48,324 bases of DNA, taken from contig CASFSV010000046.1 in NCBI GenBank assembly GCA_949297415.1, forward strand, positions 1-48,324, read 5' to 3'. Of the stretch, positions 1 through 8,391 are shown piece after piece. Under the pieces are notes generated by a model that did no database searches, was not told where the DNA came from, and saw only the letters and a program-made list of their open reading frames with translations. Source of the stretch: an uncultured Alphaproteobacteria bacterium (GTDB lineage: Bacteria > Pseudomonadota > Alphaproteobacteria > RF32 > CAG-239). Position 1 is the stretch's first letter. Each line of letters opens with the position of its first letter. A program made the position numbers and the translations under genes.

Positions 1-1
1 A

Positions 2-69
2 AAAAAACTCCTTTGCTTTTGTTAGACTTTTGCCAGACCGTCTAACTTACTTTAGCAAAGGAGTTTTTT
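2..69. terminator. Long two-tier hairpin, probable bidirectional terminator
   Basis: A perfect 16-bp inverted repeat (2-17 with 54-69) encloses a second 7-bp repeat, GTTAGAC (21-27) with GTCTAAC (40-46). The outer stem is bordered by A and T runs on both sides, so it can act as an intrinsic terminator in either direction. The extra inner stem makes it more elaborate than the other terminators here. The gene it serves on the left lies outside the window. Confidence 0.6.
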
Positions 70-94
70 ATATGTAAAGCTGTAAGCTCTTTGG

Positions 95-120
95 AACTAC
101 CGGCCTAGCCGGTAGTTTTC
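95..120 (+). terminator. Hairpin, probable intrinsic terminator
   Basis: AACTACCGGC (95-104) pairs perfectly with GCCGGTAGTT (108-117) around a 3-nt loop, followed by a short T-rich stretch. It probably ends a plus-strand transcript from left of the window. The T tract is short, so termination is an inference. Confidence 0.45.
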
Positions 121-130
121 TTGTTACAAC

Positions 131-159
131 AAAAGGCACTTCAGAAAGAAGTGCCTTTT
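131..159 (-). terminator. Terminator of tRNA-His (bidirectional form)
   Basis: AAAAGGCACTTC (131-142) pairs perfectly with GAAGTGCCTTTT (148-159) around a 5-nt loop. On the minus strand it begins five bases after the CCA end of tRNA-His and finishes in a T run, so it is the natural terminator of that tRNA gene. Confidence 0.75.
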
Positions 160-163
160 AATC

Positions 164-240
164 TGGGGCGGACGATGAGGCTCGAACTCACGACAACCGG
201 TACCACAAACCGGGGCTCTACCAACTGAGCTACGTCCGCC
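164..240 (-). tRNA. tRNA-His (anticodon GTG), CCA encoded
   Basis: Read on the minus strand, the gene gives an 8-bp acceptor stem GGCGGACG/CGTCCGCC. The extra G-1:C73 pair is the hallmark of tRNA-His. The D arm is GCTC/GAGC. The anticodon stem CCGGT/ACCGG carries the 7-nt loop TTGTGGT, which gives anticodon GTG. The T arm has the TTCGAGC loop. The 3' CCA is encoded (164-166). All arms fold without a mismatch apart from one G-U in the T stem. It is followed at once by its terminator. Confidence 0.97.
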
Positions 241-257
241 ATTGCATTGCTCAAAAG

Positions 258-286
258 TTTTTACAGACAATTATTTATAAAGTCAA
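258..286 (-). promoter_or_regulatory. Candidate sigma-70 promoter for tRNA-His
   Basis: On the minus strand, TTGACT (281-286) is followed after 17 bases by TAAAAA (258-263), about 18 bases before the tRNA 5' end. The -35 box is good and the -10 box is poor. The rest of 241-396 is AT-rich with no gene seen; the dacA-like gene probably has its own promoter there. Confidence 0.4.
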
Positions 287-396
287 GCGAAAAAATACAA
301 TTTTTTTACTGGTTAATAATCTAAAATTAACAATTTATTTTCTTTTTAAAGTTTATTATACAACATTACAAGAATAGGGAAAGGATTCAACTGAAA

Positions 397-1308
397 ATGA
401 AAGCATTAAAAATCTTCTGCCTAGCATTACTTTGTTTAGGTTACACAACAACATCATCAAGCGCCGCTAATGGAACTTCATCCATTGTAATTGATGCCAA
501 AAGTGGTAATATCCTATACGCCGACAAAGCAGAAGAATTGCGTTATCCGGCTTCATTAACCAAACTAATGACTCTTTATATAACGTTTAATGCCTTAGAA
601 ACCGGAAAGTTAAAACTAACTGACAAATTAAAAGTTTCATCAACTGCAGCCTCTCGCTCTCCGTCAAAATTAGGAATGCCTGCAGGTTCATACATAGATG
701 TAAAAACTCTTATCCAAGCCTTGATTGTAAAATCCGCCAACGATTGCGCTACCGTTTTAGCCGAAGCACTAAGCCCAACAGAAGCAGAATTTGCAAAATT
801 AATGACACAAACAGCGCGTCAACTTGGAATGCACCGCACCACTTTTAAGAACGCATCTGGTTTACCAAACTCTGCACAAAAAACGACAGCCAAAGATTTA
901 GCTATCTTAGGAGCGGCAATGTATCACCATTTTCCACAATATTATCACCTCTTCTCTCTTACGGAATTTCAATATAATGGAGTGACATACAAAACGCACA
1001 ATTACCTTTTAAACGATTCTCTTGGAACCGATGGGATGAAGACCGGTTACACTGCAGCATCTGGATTTAATATATTAACCTCTGCACAACAAGGCAAATA
1101 CAGAGTCATTGCCGTAACTCTTGGACACAAAAAAGTCAAAGACAGAGATGAAGATGTTTCAAAAATGATGGAAGTATCCCTTAATTATATGCAAGAACAT
1201 CCAGAAAGAATAAATGTAGCAGAATTAAAGAGTGCCATCAACAATTCTCTACATGGCAACAAAACACAAACAGCTTACAACCATACCAGAGCAAATTATC
1301 AACGCTAA
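397..1308 (+). CDS. D-alanyl-D-alanine carboxypeptidase (peptidase S11, PBP5/6 type)
   Basis: A periplasmic serine carboxypeptidase that trims the terminal D-Ala from peptidoglycan stem peptides. Residues 1-23 form a Sec signal peptide ending SSAAN. All three catalytic motifs are present: SLTK (Ser53, Lys56), SAN (113-115) and KTG (215-217). At 303 aa it is shorter than PBP5: the catalytic domain is complete, but most of the C-terminal beta domain and the amphipathic membrane anchor are missing, as in other short DacA proteins. AAAGGA lies 11 bases before the ATG. The next gene starts 6 bases after its stop, so the two are probably co-transcribed. The family assignment is firm; the specific paralogue (dacA, dacC or dacF) is not resolved. 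Confidence 0.93.
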   Translation: MKALKIFCLALLCLGYTTTSSSAANGTSSIVIDAKSGNILYADKAEELRYPASLTKLMTLYITFNALETGKLKLTDKLKVSSTAASRSPSKLGMPAGSYIDVKTLIQALIVKSANDCATVLAEALSPTEAEFAKLMTQTARQLGMHRTTFKNASGLPNSAQKTTAKDLAILGAAMYHHFPQYYHLFSLTEFQYNGVTYKTHNYLLNDSLGTDGMKTGYTAASGFNILTSAQQGKYRVIAVTLGHKKVKDRDEDVSKMMEVSLNYMQEHPERINVAELKSAINNSLHGNKTQTAYNHTRANYQR

Positions 1309-1314
1309 ATTATC

Positions 1315-1983
1315 ATGTCGGAAAAAAGACCTCACATCATAATCATAGATGGAGAAGATGGTTCAGGACGTAAAACACTCAGTTTTGAATTATCCTTAAT
1401 CCTACTTTATAACAATCAAAAAACAGCATTGTTGCTAAAGTCAGATTCAAAATTAAAAAAAATAATAGAAACCAGACAGCAAAGACATCCGGAACTTCCC
1501 TCCCCTAGCATAATCTCACGCGAAGAATTCACACAAAAATCAGAATCTTTCGACGCTGTTCTCATACCGGAAAGCAATCAAGCTGACTCTTTTGCTCAAG
1601 ATGCTTCGACATTCATAACCGTATTAAAGCATAATAAAAACACCGCAAAAGAATTTGAAAACAACCTCCCTTACATTAACAGTATCTGGGAGTTAAAAAA
1701 GAAAATAGCCTCTTTGCACAACCACAGCTTAGATTGGGTTGTATGTCAAAATAATTTATATCCGACCGCTCGTATGGAAACTTACGAAGAACTAAAGCAA
1801 AAATCCAGATTATTTGGTTATCGCACACCGCCACCGCTAAATTTCCGTTTTGCATATCAAAACATTACATCTGGAATTTCCGCACAAGACCGAACCAATC
1901 CGACATTAGAAAAGACCTTAACATATGAAGATATTTGCGCCAAAAGAGAAATTACAAAACTTGCAGAATTTATTTTTAGCTAA
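1315..1983 (+). CDS. MipZ-like (ParA/MinD superfamily) protein with degenerate ATPase motifs
   Basis: MipZ is the alphaproteobacterial ATPase that forms a gradient from ParB at the poles and inhibits FtsZ. I recognise the family from the C-terminal half: LDWVVCQNN, then a KSRLFGYR-type stretch, followed by an FRFAYQN-type segment, parallel to the LDWVV.RNRL...VGFR...R..YRE region of MipZ. The N-terminus has the right layout (a hydrophobic strand, P-loop region, then LILLYNNQKT), but the deviant Walker A reads EDGSGRKT at 14-21: the signature lysine is Asp and the glycine before the P-loop lysine is Arg. The DxDxR and DTPGG motifs are also not recognisable (LIPES where DTP is expected). At 222 aa it is shorter than Caulobacter MipZ (about 277). 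No ribosome binding site is visible; it follows the dacA-like gene by 6 bases and may be translationally coupled. It may be a divergent MipZ or a nucleotide-insensitive paralogue. Confidence 0.7.
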   Translation: MSEKRPHIIIIDGEDGSGRKTLSFELSLILLYNNQKTALLLKSDSKLKKIIETRQQRHPELPSPSIISREEFTQKSESFDAVLIPESNQADSFAQDASTFITVLKHNKNTAKEFENNLPYINSIWELKKKIASLHNHSLDWVVCQNNLYPTARMETYEELKQKSRLFGYRTPPPLNFRFAYQNITSGISAQDRTNPTLEKTLTYEDICAKREITKLAEFIFS

Positions 1984-2061
1984 TAAATAATCTTTACAAG
2001 CCACACATTTTATTTTAATGTAGCGACAAAAGTTTTTAACATTTTATCTAAAGGAACCCAA

Positions 2062-3681
2062 ATGATAGAAACCATAGCAACCACTCCCTATACTGACCAA
2101 AAGATGGGAACTGCCGGCCTACGCAAAAAAACAAAAATTGCAATGCAGCCTCATTATCTTGAAAATTTTTTACAAAGTATTTTCAACACAATCCCAAATC
2201 TTGAAACAAAATCATTTTTAGTAGGAGGAGATGGGCGCTATTATAACAAAACCGCTATACAAAAGATTATAAAAGTAGCCGCAGCCAACAAAGTTAAAAA
2301 ACTCTACATTGCCCAAAATGGTCTTGTATCCACACCAGCCGGCTCGTGCATTATATTAAAAAATAAACTAAACGGCGGATTAATCTTAACCGCATCCCAT
2401 AATCCCGGTGGTGAAAACGGTGACTTTGGTCTAAAATACTCAACTTCAACCGGAGGTCAGTGCCAACCACAAGAAAGTCAAGCCATTTTAGAACAAACAT
2501 TAAAAATCACAGAATACAAAATTTCAAATTCACCAGATATTGACTTATCAAAACTTGGAACATTCCACTGTGAAGAGACAGAAATTGAAATTATAGATCC
2601 TTTCATTGATTACATTGAAATGATGCAACGTATCTTTGATTTCGCAAAATTACGTTCTTTATTAACATCTGATTTCAGATTTGTATTTGATGCGATGAAC
2701 GGTGTTACAGGTCCTTACGCTAAAAGAATTTTTGAAGAAATCCTAGGAGCACCGCAAGGAACTGTTCTTAACGCTACACCTAAAGAAGATTTTGGCGGTT
2801 TGCATCCAGATCCTAATTTAATCTACGCCAAAACATTAGTCGATTTAATGTATTCAGATAAAGCTCCGGACTTTGCCGCCGCTAACGATGGTGATGGTGA
2901 CAGAAATATGATTCTCGGTTCACATTTCTTTGTATGCCCAAGTGACAGCTTAGCCATTGTAACCGACAACTATCAATTAATACCCGCTTATAAAAATGGT
3001 ATTTACGGTGTCGCTAAATCAGCCGCGACATCAATGGCAGTCAAAAGAGTAGCAGATGCACTAAAAATCGGCTTCTATGAAGTTCCGACCGGATGGAAAT
3101 ATTTTGTAAATCTAATGGATTCTCAAAGAATAAGTTTCTGCGGAGAAGAAAGTTTCGGTACCGGAGCATCACATATTAGAGAAAAAGATGGCATTTGGGC
3201 TGTTCTATTCTGGCTCAGCATCATTGCAAACACCAACAAAACAGTGAAACAAATAGCCTTAGAACATTGGCAAAAATATGGAAGAAGCTATTTCTTGCGT
3301 AACGATTTTGAAGGCATTGAACAAAGTATCGCCGACAAATTGATGTCAGAATTAGAAGCCAGATTACCAGAACTTTCTGGAAAACAATATGGTAATTTCA
3401 CCGTATCCAATGCCCACCCATTCATTTATAATGATCCAGTAGATAAAACCTCAACACAAAATGGTTTAATCGTCCATTTTACGGATGGCTCTCGCATTGT
3501 ATATCGCCTTTCAGGAACAGGAACCAATGGAGCGACATTAAGAACCTACATTGAAAGATATGTAACAAAAGATCTTGATGAAGATCCAAACGAAATGCTA
3601 AAAGAGTTAAGTGCCGTTTCAAGAGAAATCTCAAACATCACCAAGCTCACCGGTAAAGAACAACCGGATATTATCACCTAA
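2062..3681 (+). CDS. pgm: Phosphoglucomutase (alpha-D-phosphohexomutase family)
   Basis: Interconverts glucose 1-phosphate and glucose 6-phosphate in the cytoplasm, linking glycolysis with glycogen and surface-sugar synthesis. Family motifs are clear: the phosphoserine loop TASHNPGG (110-117, Ser112), the metal loop DGDGDR (276-281), the sugar-binding loop GEESFG (361-366), and a C-terminal phosphate-binding loop (RLSGTGTNGATLR). The length of 539 aa and the N-terminal GTAGLRKK favour the true phosphoglucomutase branch over phosphomannomutase or GlmM. AAAGGA precedes the ATG. It is 78 bases from the MipZ-like gene and 24 bases before cckA. Confidence 0.93.
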   Translation: MIETIATTPYTDQKMGTAGLRKKTKIAMQPHYLENFLQSIFNTIPNLETKSFLVGGDGRYYNKTAIQKIIKVAAANKVKKLYIAQNGLVSTPAGSCIILKNKLNGGLILTASHNPGGENGDFGLKYSTSTGGQCQPQESQAILEQTLKITEYKISNSPDIDLSKLGTFHCEETEIEIIDPFIDYIEMMQRIFDFAKLRSLLTSDFRFVFDAMNGVTGPYAKRIFEEILGAPQGTVLNATPKEDFGGLHPDPNLIYAKTLVDLMYSDKAPDFAAANDGDGDRNMILGSHFFVCPSDSLAIVTDNYQLIPAYKNGIYGVAKSAATSMAVKRVADALKIGFYEVPTGWKYFVNLMDSQRISFCGEESFGTGASHIREKDGIWAVLFWLSIIANTNKTVKQIALEHWQKYGRSYFLRNDFEGIEQSIADKLMSELEARLPELSGKQYGNFTVSNAHPFIYNDPVDKTSTQNGLIVHFTDGSRIVYRLSGTGTNGATLRTYIERYVTKDLDEDPNEMLKELSAVSREISNITKLTGKEQPDIIT

Positions 3682-3705
3682 AAACATTTCGTATGAGAGG
3701 TACTG

Positions 3706-6360
3706 ATGTTTAAAAACGAGCAAAACATTCGTCCGGATAAGATATTAGAAGAACGCCTATTACTACTAGTCTTTATGCTGACGGCTATGGTTGTGAGCAT
3801 TGGTGTTCTGTTCGCCTATCCAAGTTTTTTACGACCAATAATTTTGCTCGTTTTTATTTTCATTATTCTAAGCATTTATATGACCATTACGATTCTCCAA
3901 TCAGGAGAAACCGCAATCCTCTATGGTGGCTTAGCTAATGAAATATTAAAAAATCGCAAGATTTGTTATACTATCGTAAACGCCTCAGGAAAGACCATTC
4001 TACAAAATGAGCTGGCAAAAGATTTTCTAAAAGGAAATGACATTCTTAAATTTTTAGAAAAACACCTTGTAAACAGTGAAAGCAATCTGCAGAGATTAAA
4101 ACAGTTGCAAGCCTCTGCGCTACACTTAAAAGAAGACACATTAGAAATCGCACTGAAATTTGATACAACAGCAATTTTTTCAGGTGAAGAATGGTACAGA
4201 ATAAGCTTACGCCCAATAAGCTTAAATCAAAATCAATCGGAAGAAATGGACAGTGCCAGCAAATTTGATCTAAAATACAACATCTATCTTCTCTGGAGTT
4301 TAGAGAACATCACCTCCGAAAAGACCATAGACAACCTCTTCCAAGAAGAACGAAAAGCTTTTTACAACTTTTTAAATTTCATGCCGCTTGGATTGTATAT
4401 ATTAAACGCAAAAGGCAAAATAGAATATATTAACCGCACTCTAAGCCGCATCTTAAATACAGAAAAAGAAAACTTACTTGGCAAAGAAATAACCGATTTC
4501 CTACCAATAAGCAGCGATGGACAACAACATTTAAGTCCAACCTGCACCCAATATACCACTTATATTAAAGACAATAACAACACCTTACACGAGTATTTAG
4601 TAAAAGTTGACCGTTTCAAACAAGGCGATGAATTACAAACCCGCGGAATAGTTATCGGAGATATTCCTACAGACACCAGTCTGAAAGTATCTTATGAAGA
4701 ACTCTCTTCTGAAGCCAACAGCATATTCAATCTTTCGCCTTTTGGAATGATGTTACTCGATACCGATTTAGTAATAAAACGTATCAACCAAAAATTCACA
4801 GAAATTCTGGGTATTCCGTCAGCTTCGCAACTTTTAGATAATTATCTCTCTAATTATTTGGATGAAGATAGTATTGGGAAAATCAAAAAACAGCTTTCTA
4901 CATTTTTATCAGAAGCCGATAAACTTCAACCTGCTTATTTTGATTTAAACTTAAAAGGCAAAAACAAAAGCAAGATTCTTCGCTTATACATATGCCCACT
5001 CTTTGCATCACCTCTACAAACCAAAGAGAACATCAAAGGCATAGTGCTATTCTGCATAGACACAACCGAACAAAAAAACTTGGAAACACAATTTGCCCAA
5101 GCCCAAAAGATGCAAGCAATGGGACAACTGGCAGGCGGTATTGCTCATGATTTCAACAACTTATTGACCGCAATGATTGGTTTTTGCGATTTATTGCTAC
5201 AAAAGCATAAAATCGGTGATTCTTCATTTGCAGACATCATACAAATCAAGCAAAACGCTAACTGCGCCGCCGAATTAGTCAAACAGTTATTACAATTTTC
5301 ACGTAAACAACCATTACAACCGGAATTAAGTGACATCACAGATATTTTAGTAAATTACACCCCTTTATTAAAGAGAACCGTAGGAGAACAAGTTGAATTA
5401 CATTTCCGCCACGGAGAAAATTTAGATTACATCAAAGTGGATAAAGTACAATTTTTACAAGTTGTATTAAATCTTTGCGTTAATGCCAAAGATGCAATGA
5501 ACAAAAAAGGTTCTTTAACCATATCCACCCAAAAAGAAACTTTACTTGAACCCTATCACTTTGGTGCAGAAACCATTGAAAGCGGCAGCTTTATCAGAAT
5601 GGATGTAACAGATACCGGCTGCGGAATTCCTTTAGAGAATTTATCACGAATATTTGAACCATTTTTCTCGACTAAACAAAACGTTGTCGGTTCCGGTACA
5701 GGACTTGGTTTAGCAACTGTTTATGGTATCGTCCGTCAAATGGAAGGTTTCATTAAAGTAAAAAGTACTATCAATGTTGGTACGACATTTTCTATTTACC
5801 TACCAGCATATCCAGAAGAAACGGCAGCTAAAAAAGCCGAAGCCACCACTACTCGCAAAATTTTAAGTGATAAAAGAGGTCGTGCGGTTTTAACTCCAAC
5901 AACAATATCCTCTCCGCAAAAAGATAATGAAAAAGTCATTTTAGGTTTAAATTTATCCGCAGTAGAAGATCCAAACCAAAAACCGGAAGATATTGAAAAT
6001 ACAAGAATACTTTTTGTTGATGATGAAAATTCTGTCAGAACATTTGCTCTGCGTGCTTTGCGCAAAAAAGGCTATGATGTTATAGGATGCAGTTCCGCAG
6101 AAAACGCTCTTGAAACATTAGAACAAGATAAAAACTTCCAGTTATTGATAACTGATATGGTTATGCCCGGTCAAAATGGCATAGAACTCTCCAAACAAGT
6201 GTTAGAAATCTTACCTGATATAAAAATAATTTTAGCCTCCGGCTACTCAGAAGACATTTTAAAAGGAGAATTCAACGACGTTGACAATTTATCATTCATA
6301 CCCAAACCATTTAGTCTGAGCGATTTAACCCAAAAAGTATATGAGGTCATGAAGTCATAA
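3706..6360 (+). CDS. cckA: CckA-type hybrid sensor histidine kinase
   Basis: Membrane hybrid kinase that in Alphaproteobacteria feeds phosphate through ChpT to CtrA and CpdR, controlling the cell cycle. Two membrane helices lie at about 17-36 and 41-66, then PAS-like domains at about 215-310 and 335-450. The HisKA box LAGGIAHDFNN has His481 as phosphoacceptor, and this extended box with AMIGFCDLLL after it is the CckA signature. The ATPase domain has the N box (NLCVNAKDAM), DTGCGIP and GSGTGLGL. A C-terminal receiver (about 766-884) has the acidic pair 772-773, phosphoacceptor Asp817 and Lys867. At 884 aa it is longer than Caulobacter CckA (691), mainly before the kinase core. AGAGG precedes the ATG. 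Its stop overlaps the hdaA start by one base. No chpT or ctrA is in the window. Confidence 0.92.
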   Translation: MFKNEQNIRPDKILEERLLLLVFMLTAMVVSIGVLFAYPSFLRPIILLVFIFIILSIYMTITILQSGETAILYGGLANEILKNRKICYTIVNASGKTILQNELAKDFLKGNDILKFLEKHLVNSESNLQRLKQLQASALHLKEDTLEIALKFDTTAIFSGEEWYRISLRPISLNQNQSEEMDSASKFDLKYNIYLLWSLENITSEKTIDNLFQEERKAFYNFLNFMPLGLYILNAKGKIEYINRTLSRILNTEKENLLGKEITDFLPISSDGQQHLSPTCTQYTTYIKDNNNTLHEYLVKVDRFKQGDELQTRGIVIGDIPTDTSLKVSYEELSSEANSIFNLSPFGMMLLDTDLVIKRINQKFTEILGIPSASQLLDNYLSNYLDEDSIGKIKKQLSTFLSEADKLQPAYFDLNLKGKNKSKILRLYICPLFASPLQTKENIKGIVLFCIDTTEQKNLETQFAQAQKMQAMGQLAGGIAHDFNNLLTAMIGFCDLLLQKHKIGDSSFADIIQIKQNANCAAELVKQLLQFSRKQPLQPELSDITDILVNYTPLLKRTVGEQVELHFRHGENLDYIKVDKVQFLQVVLNLCVNAKDAMNKKGSLTISTQKETLLEPYHFGAETIESGSFIRMDVTDTGCGIPLENLSRIFEPFFSTKQNVVGSGTGLGLATVYGIVRQMEGFIKVKSTINVGTTFSIYLPAYPEETAAKKAEATTTRKILSDKRGRAVLTPTTISSPQKDNEKVILGLNLSAVEDPNQKPEDIENTRILFVDDENSVRTFALRALRKKGYDVIGCSSAENALETLEQDKNFQLLITDMVMPGQNGIELSKQVLEILPDIKIILASGYSEDILKGEFNDVDNLSFIPKPFSLSDLTQKVYEVMKS

Positions 6361-7097
6361 TGGATAATCGCTATAACGATAAAACCGGACAATATAAACT
6401 AAAATTCACTCCGCGCAACGATTTGAGTGAAGAAGACTTTATGGTAACGTCATGCAACGAAACCGCCTATAAAGCCATTAAATTATGGCCATATTGGCAA
6501 CATTTCGCTTTAAGCATCTATGGACCGAAAAGCTGCGGAAAATCACATTTAGCACATATGTGGACAGACCGAGTTCAACAATCACTTCCACGCCCTATAC
6601 AAATTCCAATAATGGATGCGCATAGTCTGAACATGAAAAACGTTAACAAGATTGCAAACGAATATCCATATTTAGTCATTGAAGATATGGATGCAAACAT
6701 CAACGAAGAGGCGTTTTTCCATCTATACAATTTTTACAACGGTCCCGAACGTTACATTCTATTTACATCTGAACAGCCATTATCAAAAATCCCGTTAAAA
6801 TTACCGGATTTACGTTCGCGTTTAAATATTATCCCGAATATAGAAATTGAACAACCCAACGATGAGATGCTCACTGCATTAATCGCAAAGCTGTTTAATG
6901 ACCGCCAAATTATCATCACCCAAGAAATATTGGATTACATATTAAAGCATACGGAACGCTCTTTTTCCTTTGTAACCAGATTAGTTGAAGAAATTGATGA
7001 TATATCTTGGACCTATGGTCGAGCGGTTTCGATACCGATAATCAAAGAAGCTCTAAAAAATCTAACTAAAAATCAACAACTGGAATTATTTATATGA
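6360..7097 (+). CDS. hdaA: HdaA/Hda-type DnaA-homologous regulator of replication initiation
   Basis: Hda proteins bind the DNA clamp and make DnaA hydrolyse ATP, preventing re-initiation. The protein carries a AAA+ domain related to DnaA domain III: Walker A GPKSCGKS (55-62), Walker B LVIEDMD (105-111), a sensor I-like FTSEQP, and LRSRL (151-155) with a candidate arginine finger. It lacks the DnaA DNA-binding domain. A weak clamp motif QYKLKF sits at 11-16, the usual N-terminal place, but the last residues QLELF (240-244) fit the canonical clamp motif QL(S/D)LF much better. The start overlaps cckA by one base and the stop overlaps truB by four (ATGA), so the three genes are translationally coupled. 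In many Alphaproteobacteria hdaA sits beside perM; here perM is about 36 kb away. Confidence 0.85.
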   Translation: MDNRYNDKTGQYKLKFTPRNDLSEEDFMVTSCNETAYKAIKLWPYWQHFALSIYGPKSCGKSHLAHMWTDRVQQSLPRPIQIPIMDAHSLNMKNVNKIANEYPYLVIEDMDANINEEAFFHLYNFYNGPERYILFTSEQPLSKIPLKLPDLRSRLNIIPNIEIEQPNDEMLTALIAKLFNDRQIIITQEILDYILKHTERSFSFVTRLVEEIDDISWTYGRAVSIPIIKEALKNLTKNQQLELFI

Positions 7098-7996
7098 GCA
7101 GTCATTACACCGAAAACATCAACGGTTGGATTATATTAGATAAACCTCAAGGTATCAGTTCCAACCAAATTCTACGTAAAATACAATATGAACTACATGC
7201 AAAAAAAGCCGGTCACATTGGGACTTTAGATCCTTTTGCCACCGGAGTTTTACCGTTAGCTTTCGGCGAAGCAACAAAGTTAATTCCTTTTCTTGAAGAA
7301 GGAAACAAGACCTACGAATTCACATTAAAATTCGGTCAAGGCACCACAACAGATGATACGGAAGGAGAAATAACACAAACATCTAACCACTTACCTTCTC
7401 AAGAAGAAATAGAGCAAATTCTTCCTCAATTTATAGGAAACATAATACAAATCCCCCCCAAATATTCCGCCATACATATCAATGGTCAACGAGCATACGA
7501 ATTAGCACGAAATGGAGCAGATTTTGAAATTCCCCAAAGAGAAATTACCATTTTTGAATTAAAGATGACCGATTATCACCCTCAACAAAATGAGGCAGAC
7601 TTCTGCGTAACCTGCAGCAAAGGCACCTATGTCCGCACCCTAGGACACGACATAGCCGAAAAGTTACACACTTGCGGACATCTAACTGCATTAAGACGCA
7701 CTAAAAATGGACTTTTCAAAATCTCAGATACGATTTTACTGGAAAATTTAAAAAATATATTGTATAAGGGGCAAGGAGTTTCAGCGATTCTTCCTGTTGA
7801 AACATTTCTGTGCGACATCACGGATATCGCTTTAACAGAAGAAGAAACTCTAATGCTTAAGCATGGTCAAAGCCTTTCAGCACAACGGTTTCCGCCGTTT
7901 ACAGGAAAAGCTGCCGCCATGTATAATCATAAGTTGATCGCCCTTGTCGAAAACAAGGATAACACTTTGATTCCGATTCGGGTATTTAATCTTTAA
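7094..7996 (+). CDS. truB: tRNA pseudouridine(55) synthase TruB
   Basis: Makes pseudouridine 55 in the T loop of tRNAs. The catalytic motif [12 protein letters not shown] contains Asp46, and the substrate-binding signature [12 protein letters not shown] follows near residue 178. The length of 300 aa is normal and includes a short C-terminal extension. The ATGA overlap with hdaA suggests translational coupling; rpsO follows after 29 bases. The truB-rpsO-pnp order is standard in Proteobacteria, although rbfA and infB, usually just upstream, are replaced here by cckA and hdaA. Confidence 0.96.
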   Translation: MSSHYTENINGWIILDKPQGISSNQILRKIQYELHAKKAGHIGTLDPFATGVLPLAFGEATKLIPFLEEGNKTYEFTLKFGQGTTTDDTEGEITQTSNHLPSQEEIEQILPQFIGNIIQIPPKYSAIHINGQRAYELARNGADFEIPQREITIFELKMTDYHPQQNEADFCVTCSKGTYVRTLGHDIAEKLHTCGHLTALRRTKNGLFKISDTILLENLKNILYKGQGVSAILPVETFLCDITDIALTEEETLMLKHGQSLSAQRFPPFTGKAAAMYNHKLIALVENKDNTLIPIRVFNL

Positions 7997-8025
7997 TTTA
8001 TAAAAATATAGAAAAAGGAAAAAAG

Positions 8026-8295
8026 ATGTCGATTACAAACGAAAAGAAACAAGAAATTATTGCTCAATATGGTACAAAACCAGGCGACACAGGTTCTCCT
8101 GAAGTTCAAATTGCAATCTGGACATACAGAATTAACGCATTGATTGAACACTTCAACACTCATCAAAAAGACCTTCACTCTCGTTTAGGTTTGATGAAGA
8201 TGGTAAGTCGTCGTCGTCACTTGCTCGATCACTTGAAAAAGACAAGTGAAGAAAGATATCAAACATTGATTAAAAAGTTAGATTTACGTAAGTAA
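8026..8295 (+). CDS. rpsO: 30S ribosomal protein S15
   Basis: Primary 16S rRNA binding protein of the small-subunit platform. The 89-aa length and the conserved stretches [28 protein letters not shown] and [12 protein letters not shown] identify it. AAGGA lies 7 bases before the ATG. It sits between truB and pnp and is followed by a stable hairpin. Confidence 0.98.
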   Translation: MSITNEKKQEIIAQYGTKPGDTGSPEVQIAIWTYRINALIEHFNTHQKDLHSRLGLMKMVSRRRHLLDHLKKTSEERYQTLIKKLDLRK

Positions 8296-8304
8296 TGTTT
8301 GAAA

Positions 8305-8336
8305 CAAATAGCGGAGCAATGGGGCTCCGCTATTTG
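8305..8336 (+). terminator. rpsO-pnp intergenic hairpin
   Basis: CAAATAGCGGAGC (8305-8317) pairs perfectly over 13 bp with GCTCCGCTATTTG (8324-8336). No T run follows, so it is a poor intrinsic terminator. In E. coli the same intergenic region holds an RNase III site used in pnp autoregulation; a similar processing role is possible here but is inference. Confidence 0.6.
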
Positions 8337-8344
8337 CAAAAAAT

Positions 8345-8361
8345 CCTAGTATAATACTAGG
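8345..8361 (+). promoter_or_regulatory. Palindrome containing a TATAAT -10 box before pnp
   Basis: CCTAGTAT (8345-8352) and ATACTAGG (8354-8361) are perfect inverted repeats around one base, and a consensus -10 box TATAAT (8350-8355) sits in the centre. No good -35 box is found 16-18 bases upstream, which suggests an activator-dependent or weak pnp promoter, or an operator on top of a promoter. The ATG of pnp follows 36 bases after the -10 box. Confidence 0.4.
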
Positions 8362-8391
8362 TGAGGAATTTTAGAAGGAAAGGTAAAAAAT

